Part shown: positions 33,449 to 42,593 of the stretch, one piece after another
Numbering within the stretch: the stretch's first letter is position 1
Layout: each line of letters starts with the position of its first letter
Origin: JAASSS01 sp021767745
Lineage (GTDB): Bacteria > Pseudomonadota > Gammaproteobacteria > UBA5335
Assembly (NCBI GenBank): GCA_034189165.1
Contig: JAXHVN010000050.1
Span: 62,001 to 126,000 of the forward strand
Length of the DNA: 64,000 nt
Reading direction: 5' to 3'
Notes under the pieces: generated by a model
The model's database searches: none
The model's input: the letters and a program-made list of their open reading frames with translations, nothing else
Told to the model about the DNA's origin: nothing
Translations under genes and position numbers: made by a program

Positions 33449-34812
33449 CTCCCGCGCGCCAGTGCCGCCGCCTGCCCGGTGTAGGTGGCCGGCGTCAGCG
33501 CCAGCAGGCGTTCCCGCGCCTCGTCGGGCAGTTGCAGTTCGCCGATGAAGGTATCCAGTGCCTGACGATCGATCCGCTGGCCCCGGGTGAGCCGCTTGAG
33601 CTGCTCGTAGGGCTCGGGAATGCCGTAGCGGCGCATGACCGTCTGCACCGCCTCGGCGAGCACCTCCAGGTTCTCGTCCAGATCCTGCTGCAGCCGGGCC
33701 GGCGCCGCCTCCAGCTTGCCGAGTCCCTTGTGGATCGACTGGTAGGCGATGGTGCTGTGGGCGATGCCCACGCCGAGGTTGCGCAGTACGGTCGAATCCG
33801 TGAGGTCGCGCTGCCAGCGCGACACCGGCAGCTTCGCCGCAAGGTGCTCGAACAGGGCATTGGCGATGCCGAGATTGCCCTCCGCATTCTCGAAGTCGAT
33901 CGGGTTGACCTTGTGCGGCATCGTCGAGGATCCGACCTCGTTCTCCACTGGCCGCTGGCGGAAGTAGCCGAGGCTGATGTAGCCCCAGGTGTCGCGGCAG
34001 AAGTCCAGCAGCACCGTGTTGGCCCGCATCAGCGCATGGAAGTATTCGGCAATGAAGTCGTGCGGCTCGATCTGCGTGGTGTAGTCGTTGACCTCCAGGC
34101 CGAGGCTGCGCACGAACGCGCCGGACAGCGCCTGCCAGTCCACTTCCGGATAGGCCGCGTAATGGGCATTGAAGTTGCCCACCGCGCCGTTCATCTTGCC
34201 GACGATCTCGACCTGCGCAAGCTGCGCGCGCTGACGTTCCAGCCGCGCGACCACGTTCGCGATTTCCTTGCCGAGCGTGGTCGGGGTCGCCGGCTGGCCG
34301 TGCGTGCGGGCGAGCATCGGCAGTTCCGCATAGCGATGCGCCAGTTCGCGCAGTGCCTCGCCGATACCGTCCAGATGGGGCAGCACGGACTGCTCGCGGG
34401 CCGCCTTGAGCATGAGCGCATAGGACAGGTTGTTGATGTCTTCCGAGGTGCAGGCGAAGTGCAGGAATTCGCTGATGGCCGCCAGCTCCGCATCGCCACG
34501 GACCTGCTCCTTGAGGAAATACTCCACCGCCTTCACGTCGTGATTGGTGGTGTGTTCGATGGCCTTCACACGCTGCGCCTGTTCCACGGTGAAGCCGGTG
34601 GCGATCTGCTCCAGTCGGGCGCGGGCCCGCTCGCTGAGCGGGGCTACCTCGCCGATGGCATCGGTGGCGGCGAGGCACTCCAGCCAGCGCACCTCCACCA
34701 GTACCCGGTACCGGATCAGTCCGTATTCGCTGAAGATGCCGCGCAGTTCGAAGGTCTTGTCCGCGTAGCGGCCGTCGATCGGCGACAGGGCGGTGAGCGC
34801 CGTCAGTTCCAT
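33445..34812 (-). CDS. purB: Adenylosuccinate lyase
   Basis: PurB acts twice in purine synthesis: it removes fumarate from SAICAR and from adenylosuccinate. The 455-residue protein has THGQPATPTTLGKE, the fumarase/aspartase signature GSSTMPHKVNP and the N-terminal SPIDGRYADKT typical of the E. coli type. GGAG stands seven or eight bases before the ATG. Fumarate is its by-product, and the divergent neighbour fumC encodes the enzyme that hydrates fumarate; that may be chance. Confidence 0.96.
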   Translation of the reverse strand: MELTALTALSPIDGRYADKTFELRGIFSEYGLIRYRVLVEVRWLECLAATDAIGEVAPLSERARARLEQIATGFTVEQAQRVKAIEHTTNHDVKAVEYFLKEQVRGDAELAAISEFLHFACTSEDINNLSYALMLKAAREQSVLPHLDGIGEALRELAHRYAELPMLARTHGQPATPTTLGKEIANVVARLERQRAQLAQVEIVGKMNGAVGNFNAHYAAYPEVDWQALSGAFVRSLGLEVNDYTTQIEPHDFIAEYFHALMRANTVLLDFCRDTWGYISLGYFRQRPVENEVGSSTMPHKVNPIDFENAEGNLGIANALFEHLAAKLPVSRWQRDLTDSTVLRNLGVGIAHSTIAYQSIHKGLGKLEAAPARLQQDLDENLEVLAEAVQTVMRRYGIPEPYEQLKRLTRGQRIDRQALDTFIGELQLPDEARERLLALTPATYTGQAAALARGS

Positions 34813-34891
34813 GCATTGACTCCAGAAACGGCACGACCGACGGCCGCGGCGCCCGCCGTTTCGGGGCGCCGCGGCGACTGGCGACGGCAGT

Positions 34892-34899
34892 GCTAGAAT
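34892..34899 (+). promoter_or_regulatory. Candidate extended -10 promoter of fumC
   Basis: TGCTAGAAT (34891-34899) has the TGn extension and a -10 hexamer (TAGAAT) one base from consensus. It stands 72 bases before the fumC ATG in the 159-base space between purB and fumC. No good -35 is seen, which extended -10 promoters can do without. Confidence 0.4.
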
Positions 34900-34971
34900 C
34901 CGGCCACTTTACCATTCGTGCGCTGCATCGGGCCGGCCGGGCCGGTGGCGCCAGGCCAGCAGGACGGAAAG

Positions 34972-36360
34972 ATGAGCGAGCAGAGCTTTCGCATCGAACG
35001 CGACAGCATGGGGGAGCTGCAGGTCCCCGCCGATGCGCTGTGGGGCGCCCAGACGCAGCGGGCGGTGCAGAACTTTCCCATCAGCGGCCGCGCCATGCCC
35101 GCCCCATTCCTGCGTGCGCTTGGGCACGTGAAGGCTGCTGCCGCCAGTGCCAACGAACGGCTGGAGCTGCTGCCGGCCGAGGTGGCGGAAGTCATCCGCC
35201 AGGCGGCCGGCGAAATCGCCGCGGGCGGCCATCTCGCACAGTTCCCGGTCGATGTCTTCCAGACCGGCTCTGGCACCAGCTCGAACATGAACGCCAACGA
35301 GGTGATCGCGCATCTGGCCAGCGAGCGGCTCGGCAAGCCAGTGCATCCGAACGACCACGTCAACATGAGCCAGAGCAGCAACGACGTGATCCCCACCACC
35401 CTCCACGTGGCCGCGAGCCTGGAGCTGACCGAACGGCTGCTGCCGGCGCTGGCGCAGCTGGAGGCGGCGATTCGCGCCAAGGCCGAGGCGCTGCACACGG
35501 TCATCAAGACCGGACGCACGCATCTGATGGACGCCATGCCGGTGCGCTTCTCACAGGAGCTGGGTGGCTGGGCGAGCCAGATCGCGCAAGCCCGGGCGCG
35601 GCTGGAGGACACGCTGCAGCGGCTGCAGGGGCTGGCCCAGGGCGGCACGGCGGTTGGCACCGGTATCAACGCCGACCCCCGCTTCTCTGAGCAGTTCGTG
35701 GTCGCGCTGAACGGGCAGACCGGCGGGCAGTTCCGCCGCGCCGACGACCTGTTCGAGCGCCTGAGCAGCCAGGACACGGCGGTCGAGCTGTCCGGGCAGC
35801 TCAAGGCGCTGGCCGTCGCCATCATGAAAATCAGCAACGATCTGCGCTGGATGAACAGCGGCCCGCTGGCGGGTCTGGCCGAGATTGCGCTGCCCGCGCT
35901 GCAGCCGGGCAGCAGCATCATGCCCGGCAAGGTCAACCCGGTGATTCCGGAGGCGGCGGCGCAGGTGGCGGCGCAGGTGATCGGCAACGATGCGGCCATC
36001 ACCGTGGCCGGCCAGTCCGGCAACTTCCAGCTGAACGTGATGCTGCCGCTGGTGGCGGACAACCTGCTGCAGAGCCTGCAGCTGTTGACCAGCATCGCCC
36101 CGCTGCTGGGCGAGTGCATCGCCGGCTTCACCGTGAACGAGGACAACCTCAACGCCGCGCTGGATCGCAACCCGATCCTGGTCACGGCATTGAACCGTGT
36201 GATCGGCTACGACCTCGGCGCCAAGATCGCCAAGCAGGCCTACGCCGAGAAGCGGCCCGTGATCGAGGTCGCGCTGGCGCTGACGGATCTGTCCGAGGCG
36301 CGTCTGCGCGAGCTGCTCGATCCGGCCAAGCTGGCCGACGGCGGCATCACCGACGCCTGA
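34972..36360 (+). CDS. fumC: Class II fumarate hydratase
   Basis: FumC is the iron-free, oxidation-resistant fumarase of the citric acid cycle. The 462-residue protein has GSGTSSNMNANEVIA, QSSNDVIPTT, KTGRTHLMDAMP and the signature GSSIMPGKVNP, which together distinguish it from aspartase. The ATG at 34972 follows AGGACGGAAAG. The Nudix gene starts four bases after its stop. Confidence 0.95.
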   Translation: MSEQSFRIERDSMGELQVPADALWGAQTQRAVQNFPISGRAMPAPFLRALGHVKAAAASANERLELLPAEVAEVIRQAAGEIAAGGHLAQFPVDVFQTGSGTSSNMNANEVIAHLASERLGKPVHPNDHVNMSQSSNDVIPTTLHVAASLELTERLLPALAQLEAAIRAKAEALHTVIKTGRTHLMDAMPVRFSQELGGWASQIAQARARLEDTLQRLQGLAQGGTAVGTGINADPRFSEQFVVALNGQTGGQFRRADDLFERLSSQDTAVELSGQLKALAVAIMKISNDLRWMNSGPLAGLAEIALPALQPGSSIMPGKVNPVIPEAAAQVAAQVIGNDAAITVAGQSGNFQLNVMLPLVADNLLQSLQLLTSIAPLLGECIAGFTVNEDNLNAALDRNPILVTALNRVIGYDLGAKIAKQAYAEKRPVIEVALALTDLSEARLRELLDPAKLADGGITDA

Positions 36361-36364
36361 GTCC

Positions 36365-36997
36365 TTGACGCCGCAGGTCGTCCACATCCGGCAGCGGCTC
36401 GCCCACACCCGGCCGCTGCCCAGTCCCGCCGCGCTGGTGGACTATGGCGGGGCGCTGAACGTGCCGCTGGAGATGGTGCCCAGGCCCGAGGCGCTGCGGC
36501 CGGCGGCCGTGCTGGTGCCCCTGCTGGCGACGCCGCAGGGTCTGGAGGTGCTGTTCACCCGGCGCACCGACAACCTGCGCAATCATGCCGGTCAGGTCAG
36601 CTTTCCCGGTGGGGCCGCCGAGACTCACGATGCCGATGCCACCGCCACGGCGCTGCGCGAGGCCGAGGAGGAGATCGGGCTGTCCCCGGCCGCGATCGAC
36701 GTGCTGGGCTTTCTGGGCCCGCACGTGACCATCAGCGGCTTCTGCGTCTCGCCGGTGGTCGGCTACGTCGCCCGGCCACCCACCCTCACCGCCGATTCGG
36801 GCGAGGTGGCCGAGATCTTCAGTGTGCCGCTCGACTACCTCATGCAGCGGGAGCACTACGAATGTCGCCAGGGCGAGTTCCGCGGTCAGCCCGTCCGCTA
36901 CTACGTGCTCCGCTACGGCCAGCAGACCATCTGGGGCGCCACCGCGGCGATGCTGGTCGACCTCTACGAGCGGTTGGAGCCGCTGCCGCTGCGCTGA
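36365..36997 (+). CDS. nudL: Nudix hydrolase, coenzyme A pyrophosphatase type (NudL-like)
   Basis: The 210-residue protein has a complete Nudix box starting GGAAETHDADATATALREAEEE, preceded by the CoA-type signature RRTDNLRNHAGQVSFPGG. Such enzymes cut CoA and its thioesters to phosphopantetheine and 3',5'-ADP. The start is a TTG at 36365, four bases after the fumC stop; no ATG precedes the conserved part. Its 3' end overlaps the convergent permease gene by 34 bases. Confidence 0.85.
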   Translation: MTPQVVHIRQRLAHTRPLPSPAALVDYGGALNVPLEMVPRPEALRPAAVLVPLLATPQGLEVLFTRRTDNLRNHAGQVSFPGGAAETHDADATATALREAEEEIGLSPAAIDVLGFLGPHVTISGFCVSPVVGYVARPPTLTADSGEVAEIFSVPLDYLMQREHYECRQGEFRGQPVRYYVLRYGQQTIWGATAAMLVDLYERLEPLPLR

Positions 36998-38181
36998 TCC
37001 GGCGACGGGGTATCTGCGCCCGGTAGCGGCGCCTCGTCGGGATGCGCCGCCGCCACCGGCAGTGGCACCTGCTGTGTCGGCGGCGGTGGATCCCGATCGG
37101 GATCGTAGAGCCGGCTGCGCTTGTAGGAATCGCGCAGATGCCGGACGAATACGGCGATCACCGCGCCGGCCGGCAGCGCCATCAGGATGCCGACGAAGCC
37201 GAACAGCTTGCCGCCCGCCAGCACGAGGAAGATCACCATCACCGGGTGCATGCCGATGCGATCGCCGACCAGATACGGCGTGACCACCGAGCCCTCCAGC
37301 GCCTGCCCGCTCAGGAACACGATGGTGATGAACAGATAGACGATCGGATCGGCGCCGGTGAACAGCGCCGAGGCCAGCGCCGCGGCGAAGCCCACGGCGA
37401 AGCCGAGGTAGGGCACGAAGTTCACCAGCCCGGCGAAGAAGCCGATCAGGATGGCGAATTCCACCCCGGAGAGCCACAGGCCGACGCCATACCAGGTGCC
37501 CAGCACCAGCATCACCAGCAGCTGCCCGCGCAGGAAGCCTGCCAGGCGTTCGTCGGCCTCGCGGGCAAGGTCGTAGGCGGTCGTCAGCAGCGGGCGCGGC
37601 ACCAGCCCGGCCAGCGAGGCCCACATGTCATCCCAGTCGCGCAGCAGGTAGAAGGTGACCACCGGCAGCAACAGCAGATTGGTGACGAATGCCGCTACGG
37701 CGAAGCTCGAAGTGGTGATCTGGCGCAGTACCGCCGTGACCAGTGTGCCGGCCTGGGCGAGGTTTTCCTGGATCGTCTCGCGCAGCCGGTCGAAACCGAG
37801 ATTGGCCGGATCGACGCCCAGCCGGCTGGTCACCCAGGGCAGGGCGACCTCCTGCGTCCAGTCGAGGATCGCCGGCAGCATGTCGATCAGCAGCAGTGTC
37901 TGCTGCTGCAGCGGTGGGATGAGCAGCAGCACCACCAGCGCCACCAGCGCGATAATCAGCACGAAGACCAGCAGCACGGCGAAGGTCCGGGGCACGCCCA
38001 AGGCCTGGAACCAGACCACCACCGGCCGGAACAGGTAGGCCAGCACGAAGGCGGCGATGAATGGCGTCAGCACCGAGCCGAGAAAATGAAAGGTTGCGAA
38101 CAGCGACAGGGCAAGCAGGCCGTACGCCCACCAAGGCACACGCCGGAAGTAGTTCTCCGGCGTCTGCAATTGCGAATTCAT
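36964..38181 (-). CDS. AI-2E family transporter (PerM-like)
   Basis: The 405-residue protein has about eight membrane segments and family motifs: LTPFIAAFVLAYLFRPVV near the start and NFVPYLG...LEGSVVTPYLVGDRIGMHPV later. Members are proposed to export small molecules such as AI-2, or to work as antiporters; specificity cannot be told. The C-terminal 50 residues are hydrophilic and rich in Pro, Asp and Ser. A 271-base space separates its start from the catalase start on the other strand. Confidence 0.85.
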   Translation of the reverse strand: MNSQLQTPENYFRRVPWWAYGLLALSLFATFHFLGSVLTPFIAAFVLAYLFRPVVVWFQALGVPRTFAVLLVFVLIIALVALVVLLLIPPLQQQTLLLIDMLPAILDWTQEVALPWVTSRLGVDPANLGFDRLRETIQENLAQAGTLVTAVLRQITTSSFAVAAFVTNLLLLPVVTFYLLRDWDDMWASLAGLVPRPLLTTAYDLAREADERLAGFLRGQLLVMLVLGTWYGVGLWLSGVEFAILIGFFAGLVNFVPYLGFAVGFAAALASALFTGADPIVYLFITIVFLSGQALEGSVVTPYLVGDRIGMHPVMVIFLVLAGGKLFGFVGILMALPAGAVIAVFVRHLRDSYKRSRLYDPDRDPPPPTQQVPLPVAAAHPDEAPLPGADTPSPDQRSGSGSNRS

Positions 38182-38373
38182 CGAACGCTACTCCCGGTGT
38201 GACAGCCGCCACGCGCGTGTGGCCGGTCTCGCAGCCACGGCAATCATGCGGTGAACGGGTGTCGGCAGGCCATAGTAGGCGGCAATGCGGGGCCCAGTGC
38301 AATCGGCCCGCCGCCGGCGGGCAGGGGACGCGCCGATGGCGTGTCCACATCTTCCGTTAGGAATTACATATCG

Positions 38374-38395
38374 CAATCATCAGCACAATTGATTG
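38374..38395. promoter_or_regulatory. Inverted repeat upstream of catalase, candidate operator
   Basis: CAATCA (38374-38379) and TGATTG (38390-38395) are perfect inverted repeats with a 10-base spacer, in the most AT-rich part of the 271-base space between the divergent permease and catalase genes. TTGATT inside the right arm could be a -35. A LysR-type regulator such as OxyR would be plausible, but the repeat does not match the full OxyR pattern. No gene is seen elsewhere in this space. Confidence 0.4.
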
Positions 38396-38452
38396 GGTTT
38401 ATCGCCGACCATCCTTTATCGTCGCCACATCGTCTCGACCCAAGGAGCAGAC

Positions 38453-39949
38453 ATGGCTGACCGGCCGCAGGATCCGACCCTGACTACCGCCGACGGTGCC
38501 CCGATCGCCGACAATCAGAACGCCCTGACCGCCGGCCGGCGGGGACCGGTGCTGATGCAGGACGTGGCGCTCATCGAACAGATCCAGCGCTTCAACCGCG
38601 AGCGCATCCCGGAGCGCGTGGTGCACGCCAAGGGCTCAGGCGCCTACGGCACCTTCACGGTCACCAACGACATCACCCAATACACGCGTGCCTCGCTGTT
38701 TGCCGACGTCGGCAAGCAGACCGAGCTGTTCGTGCGTTTCTCGACCGTTGCCGGGGAGCGCGGCGCGGCCGACGCCGAACGCGATCCCCGGGGCTTCGCC
38801 GTGAAGTTCTACACCGACGAGGGCAACTGGGACCTGGTCGGCAACAACACGCCGATCTTCTTCGTCTACGATCCCTACAAGTTCCAGATGTTCATCCACT
38901 CGCAGAAGCGTCATCCGCGGACCAATCTGCGCGACCCGGACATGCAGTGGGACTTCTGGAGCCTGTGCCCGGAGAGCCTGCATCAGGTGACCTGGCTGTT
39001 CGGCGATCGGGGCATTCCCAGAAGCTATCGCCACATGAACGGCTATGGCAGCCACACCTACGCCATGATCAACGCCGACGGCGAGCGCGTGTGGGTGAAG
39101 TTCCACTTCAAGACCGACCAGGGCATCGAAAACCTCACCAACGAGCAGGCGACCAGCCTGATCGCGCAGGATCGGGAGAGCCACCAGCGCGATCTGTACC
39201 AGTCCATCGAGGCCGGCCAGTTCCCAAGCTGGACGCTCCACATCCAGGTGATGACCCAGGAGCAGGCCAGCAGCTTCCGCTGGAACCCGTTCGATCTCAC
39301 CAAGATCTGGCCGCACGCCGACTTCCCCCTGATCGAGGTCGGGCGGATGGAGCTCAACCGCAATCCGGACAACTACTTCCATGATGTCGAGCAGTCCGCG
39401 TTCAACCCGAGCGCGATGGTGCCCGGCATCGCCGCGAGCCCGGACAAGATGCTGCAGGGGCGGCTGCTGAGCTATCAGGACACGCACCTGTACCGCATCG
39501 GTGTGAACTATCGCGACCTGCCGGTGAACCGGCCGCGCGTGCCGGTGCACAACTACCTGCGGGACGGGCAGTTCGGCGGCATGCGTGGCGATGAAGGTAC
39601 CGGGCACCCGAACTACTTCCCCAACAGCGTGCCCGGTGCCGCGCGGCCCGATCCAGCCTACGCCGAGCCGGCCTGGGCCCTCGGCGATGTCGTTGTGGAC
39701 CGCTACGACGAGCGGCAGGATGACTACACCCAGGCCGGCGATCTCTACCGGCTGATGGGGGAGGCAGCCCAGCAGCGGCTGGCGCACAGCCTGGCCGGCG
39801 CGATGCAGGGGGCGCGTGAGGAGGTGATCGAGCGTCAACTCGGGCACATCGAGAAGGCCGATGCCGACTATGCGCGCCGGGTCCGGCAGGCTCTGGCCGA
39901 GGCGGGTGACTCGGCGGCCGCCAGCGTGCGCGACGAACCGGCGGGCTGA
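38453..39949 (+). CDS. katA: Monofunctional haem catalase (clade III size)
   Basis: The enzyme converts hydrogen peroxide to water and oxygen. At 498 residues it is a small-subunit catalase. The active-site histidine is H58 in VVHAKGSGAYG, the distal Asn is in LVGNNTPIFF, RFSTVAGERGAAD is the classic signature, and the haem-ligand tyrosine is Y341 in RLLSYQDTHLYR. No signal peptide is seen, so it should be cytoplasmic. AGGAG precedes the ATG by six bases. An ankyrin gene follows, as with katB-ankB in Pseudomonas. Confidence 0.95.
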   Translation: MADRPQDPTLTTADGAPIADNQNALTAGRRGPVLMQDVALIEQIQRFNRERIPERVVHAKGSGAYGTFTVTNDITQYTRASLFADVGKQTELFVRFSTVAGERGAADAERDPRGFAVKFYTDEGNWDLVGNNTPIFFVYDPYKFQMFIHSQKRHPRTNLRDPDMQWDFWSLCPESLHQVTWLFGDRGIPRSYRHMNGYGSHTYAMINADGERVWVKFHFKTDQGIENLTNEQATSLIAQDRESHQRDLYQSIEAGQFPSWTLHIQVMTQEQASSFRWNPFDLTKIWPHADFPLIEVGRMELNRNPDNYFHDVEQSAFNPSAMVPGIAASPDKMLQGRLLSYQDTHLYRIGVNYRDLPVNRPRVPVHNYLRDGQFGGMRGDEGTGHPNYFPNSVPGAARPDPAYAEPAWALGDVVVDRYDERQDDYTQAGDLYRLMGEAAQQRLAHSLAGAMQGAREEVIERQLGHIEKADADYARRVRQALAEAGDSAAASVRDEPAG

Positions 39950-40027
39950 TCGGCCCGCCGCGTCGCCGGCGGCGGGGCCGCGCTGCCGCCGGCGCCGTGT
40001 CGCCCAGCCACTGCAGGGAGTGAGCAC

Positions 40028-40305
40028 TTGGATTTGGACAACGTCGACTATCACGAGATTGCCCGGCGCGGCGACGTCGAGGTAATGGACGTCTTTCTGA
40101 CGGCCGGACTGGATGTGAACCTGACGAACACGCGGGGTCACAGCCTGCTGATGATCGCCAGCTACAACCATCAGCCCGGGATGGCCCGGCTGCTGCTGGC
40201 GCACGGCGCCGACCCGAACCAGCCCGACGCCAGCGGCAGCACCCCCTTGATGGGGACGGTGTTCAAGGGCGACATCGAGCTGGCCGCATTGCTGCTGGAG
40301 GCCGG
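40028..40305 (+). CDS. Ankyrin-repeat protein (3' end lost in assembly gap)
   Basis: The first 92 residues are visible and hold about two and a half ankyrin repeats (EIARRGDVEVMDVFLTAGLD, GHSLLMIASYNHQPGMARLL, GSTPLMGTVFKGDIELAALL). The start is a TTG with GGAG seven bases before it, 78 bases after the catalase stop. In Pseudomonas the ankyrin protein AnkB is encoded after catalase and supports its activity, so a helper role for this catalase is likely. AnkB there is membrane-anchored; no signal peptide is seen here. The gene runs into the run of N. Confidence 0.8.
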
Positions 40306-40405
40306 NNNNNNNNNNNNNNNNNNNNNNNNNNNNNNNNNNNNNNNNNNNNNNNNNNNNNNNNNNNNNNNNNNNNNNNNNNNNNNNNNNNNNNNNNNNNNNN
40401 NNNNN
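40306..40405. other. Assembly gap (100 N)
   Basis: A run of exactly 100 N is a common placeholder for a gap of unknown length. The 3' ends of the ankyrin gene (plus strand) and the VWA gene (minus strand) are missing, and further genes could be hidden here. Confidence 0.99.
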
Positions 40406-41307
40406 CCGAGCGCCTCGCGCAACAGCCGCAGGAAGAGCATCAACATGCCCGCATGGACGGCGACCGACCGGCTGGTGTCGCACAGTGCCACCAGCCGCGG
40501 CCGGTCCAGCCGGCGGCGGCGCCACTTCAGCGACACGAGTGTGCCGCCATGGCCGGCATTGGCGCGCAGGCTCGCCCGCAGGTCGAGCTGACCACGTCGC
40601 GCCGCGTGCCGCACGGGTGCCGCCCGGCCGGCGAGCTCGCGCGCCAGTCGCTGCGCCATTGCCTGCAGTTCGCGCCGGTCCGACAGATCCAGCCGGTCCA
40701 GTCGCCGCTCGAGCAGCTGCCGCTCATGTTCCGCCCGTCGCCGCGGCTCGCCATGCAGTTCGAGCTGCCGCTGCAGGTGCTGCTGGGCGGCTGCTGCCAG
40801 CGCGGCATGCCGCCGCTCCAGGGCCGCCGCGCGTGCCGAATCGCCCGCCTCGCGGGCTTCGGCCTGCGCCGCCTGCAGCGCTTCGCCACCTGCCGCCCGC
40901 AGCAACCGGTGGCGATAGACGTGGCGCTGGCCGAGGTGCTCGATCTGCTCGGTCGCAAGCGCCCTGCCGGCCTGCTGCAGCCGGGCGAGGTCAACCGGTG
41001 TCAGGGAGGCGTCGCGGGCTGCGCCAGCATCGGGCGCAAGGTCCGGCCCTTCGCTGCCGTTCGTCGGCTCCGCCGGGGCCCCGGCGGCGGCGGGTGCAGC
41101 GGGGAAGAAGCGATCGAAGGCGGCATCGAAGGCGGCAGCCTGATGCGCCGCACGCACCAGCACGCAGCGCAGGCCGTCGCGCAGCCGGCGCCGGTCCGCG
41201 TAGCCCAGCAACCGCAGCGCCCGGTGGGCGGCAAGGGCCTCGTCCGCGGAGATCGAGAGCCCGGCTCGCCGCAGCGCCAGGAGAAACTCGCCGAAGGTTG
41301 CTTGCAT
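40406..41307 (-). CDS. VWA-domain (CoxE-like) protein, C-terminus lost in gap
   Basis: About 300 N-terminal residues are visible. The order is a helical N-terminal region (FGEFLLALRRAGLSISADEALAAHRAL), a variable Ala/Pro-rich part, a long charged helical segment, then the start of a von Willebrand A domain with the MIDAS motif DTSRS in VALCDTSRSV. CoxE-like proteins usually work with a MoxR-type AAA ATPase in assembling or inserting cofactors into enzymes. No MoxR gene is upstream; its partner could be in the gap or elsewhere. The C-terminal half of the VWA domain is lost in the gap. Confidence 0.78.
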
Positions 41308-41397
41308 CGGGGCCGGATGGGGCAGGACGGTTCCCGCTGCGAGGGGGACGCATACGGGCTGTTCATCTTACCGGACACCACCGGCCCGCGCCGAGCT

Positions 41398-41415
41398 TGG
41401 ACACACTCCTGTAAC
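41398..41415 (+). promoter_or_regulatory. Possible Pho box upstream of pstS
   Basis: CTGTAAC (41409-41415) matches a PhoB half-site well, and TGGACAC (41398-41404), 11 bases upstream, matches poorly. The site stands about 75 bases before pstS, where PhoB control of a phosphate-uptake operon would be expected. The rest of the 181-base space shows no gene. Confidence 0.35.
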
Positions 41416-41488
41416 ACCCCGCCGGCATTCTGCGCCCCGACCTCGCGCCCGGAGCGGCGCTCGAACGCACCCTCAGGAGATTGATGAC

Positions 41489-42508
41489 ATGACTCGGCTA
41501 AAGGCTTTCGGCCTGGGCTTCACTGCGCTGTCCGCCGCTTGCGTGCTGGCGAATCCGGCGTTCGCCCGTGACCAGATCCGCATCGCCGGTTCCAGCACGG
41601 TCTATCCGTTCTCCAGCTATGTCGCCGAGGAATTCGGCGCGGTAACCGATTTCTCCTCGCCGGTCGTCGAATCCACTGGCACGGGCGGTGGCTTCAAGCT
41701 GTTCTGCGAGGGTGTCGGCGAGCAGACCACCGACATCAGCAACGCCTCGCGGCAGATGAAGAAGAGCGAGTTCGAGACCTGCCAGCAGAACGGCGTCGAG
41801 AGCATCACCGAGGCCAAGATCGGCTTCGACGGCATCGTGATCGGCCAGGCGGCCGACATGGAACCGCTGGCGCTGACCCGCGAGCAGCTGGCGATGGCGG
41901 TGCTGAAGCAAGTGCCGAAGAACGGTGAGCTGGTTCCGAACGCCTACAAGCGCTGGAACGAGATCGACTCGAGCCTGCCGGATCGCGAGATCGTGGTCTA
42001 CGGTCCGCCGACCACCTCCGGTACGCGCGATGCGTTCGAGGAGCTGGTGCTCGAGGAAGTGACCCAGGAGATGGACGCTTACGACGGCGAGAAGTACAGC
42101 GAGATCCGCACCGATGGTGTGTACATCCCCTCGGGCGAGAACGACAACCTGATCGTGCAGACGCTGGAGAGGAACAAGGATGCCGTCGGCATCTTCGGCT
42201 TCAGCTTCCTGGAAGAGAACAAGGACCGCATCCAGGCCTCCACGGTCGACGGTGTGGAGCCGACCCGCGACAACATCTCCTCCGGCGACTATCCCGTCTC
42301 GCGCAGCCTCTTCTTCTACACCAAGAACGCGCACTTCGGCGTGATTCCGGGCATGGAAGAGTTCGTCGAGCTGTTCATGAGCGAGAAGATGATCGGCGAT
42401 CGTGGCGCGCTGAAGAAGATCGGCCTGATCCCGCTGCCGAAGGACGAGCGTGAGACGCGGCGCGAGGCGGTCATGGAACGCAAGCAGCTGAGTGCCAGCG
42501 ACCTGTGA
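41489..42508 (+). CDS. pstS: Phosphate ABC transporter substrate-binding protein PstS
   Basis: PstS captures phosphate in the periplasm for the PstCAB pump. The 339-residue protein has a signal peptide (1-26, cut after AFA) and the family motifs IAGSSTVYPFS and ESTGTGGGFKLFCEG, whose serine and threonine residues bind phosphate, and SGTRDAFEEL. Members of this longer branch resemble the PstS of marine and halophilic gammaproteobacteria; the mature protein is acidic. An attenuator-like hairpin separates it from pstC. Confidence 0.94.
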   Translation: MTRLKAFGLGFTALSAACVLANPAFARDQIRIAGSSTVYPFSSYVAEEFGAVTDFSSPVVESTGTGGGFKLFCEGVGEQTTDISNASRQMKKSEFETCQQNGVESITEAKIGFDGIVIGQAADMEPLALTREQLAMAVLKQVPKNGELVPNAYKRWNEIDSSLPDREIVVYGPPTTSGTRDAFEELVLEEVTQEMDAYDGEKYSEIRTDGVYIPSGENDNLIVQTLERNKDAVGIFGFSFLEENKDRIQASTVDGVEPTRDNISSGDYPVSRSLFFYTKNAHFGVIPGMEEFVELFMSEKMIGDRGALKKIGLIPLPKDERETRREAVMERKQLSASDL

Positions 42509-42533
42509 TCCGAGTCGGCCAGCCGGCTGACAG

Positions 42534-42565
42534 CGGCGGCGCCCGAGGGCGCCGCCGTGTCTTTT
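42534..42565 (+). terminator. Attenuator-like hairpin between pstS and pstC
   Basis: CGGCGGCGCC (42534-42543) and GGCGCCGCCG (42548-42557) form a perfect 10-bp stem with a CGAG loop, followed by TGTCTTTT. A partial terminator or 3'-end stabiliser here would let PstS be made in excess over the membrane subunits, which is usual for binding-protein operons. Confidence 0.65.
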
Positions 42566-42593
42566 CGAGGTCCCATTGCGGGTGCAGATCGGC

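Noticed and set aside
40028..40591. Reading frames that cross the run of N at 40306-40405
   Set aside because: The N run is a placeholder of unknown true length, so frames across it are not real genes; the two sides belong to different convergent genes.
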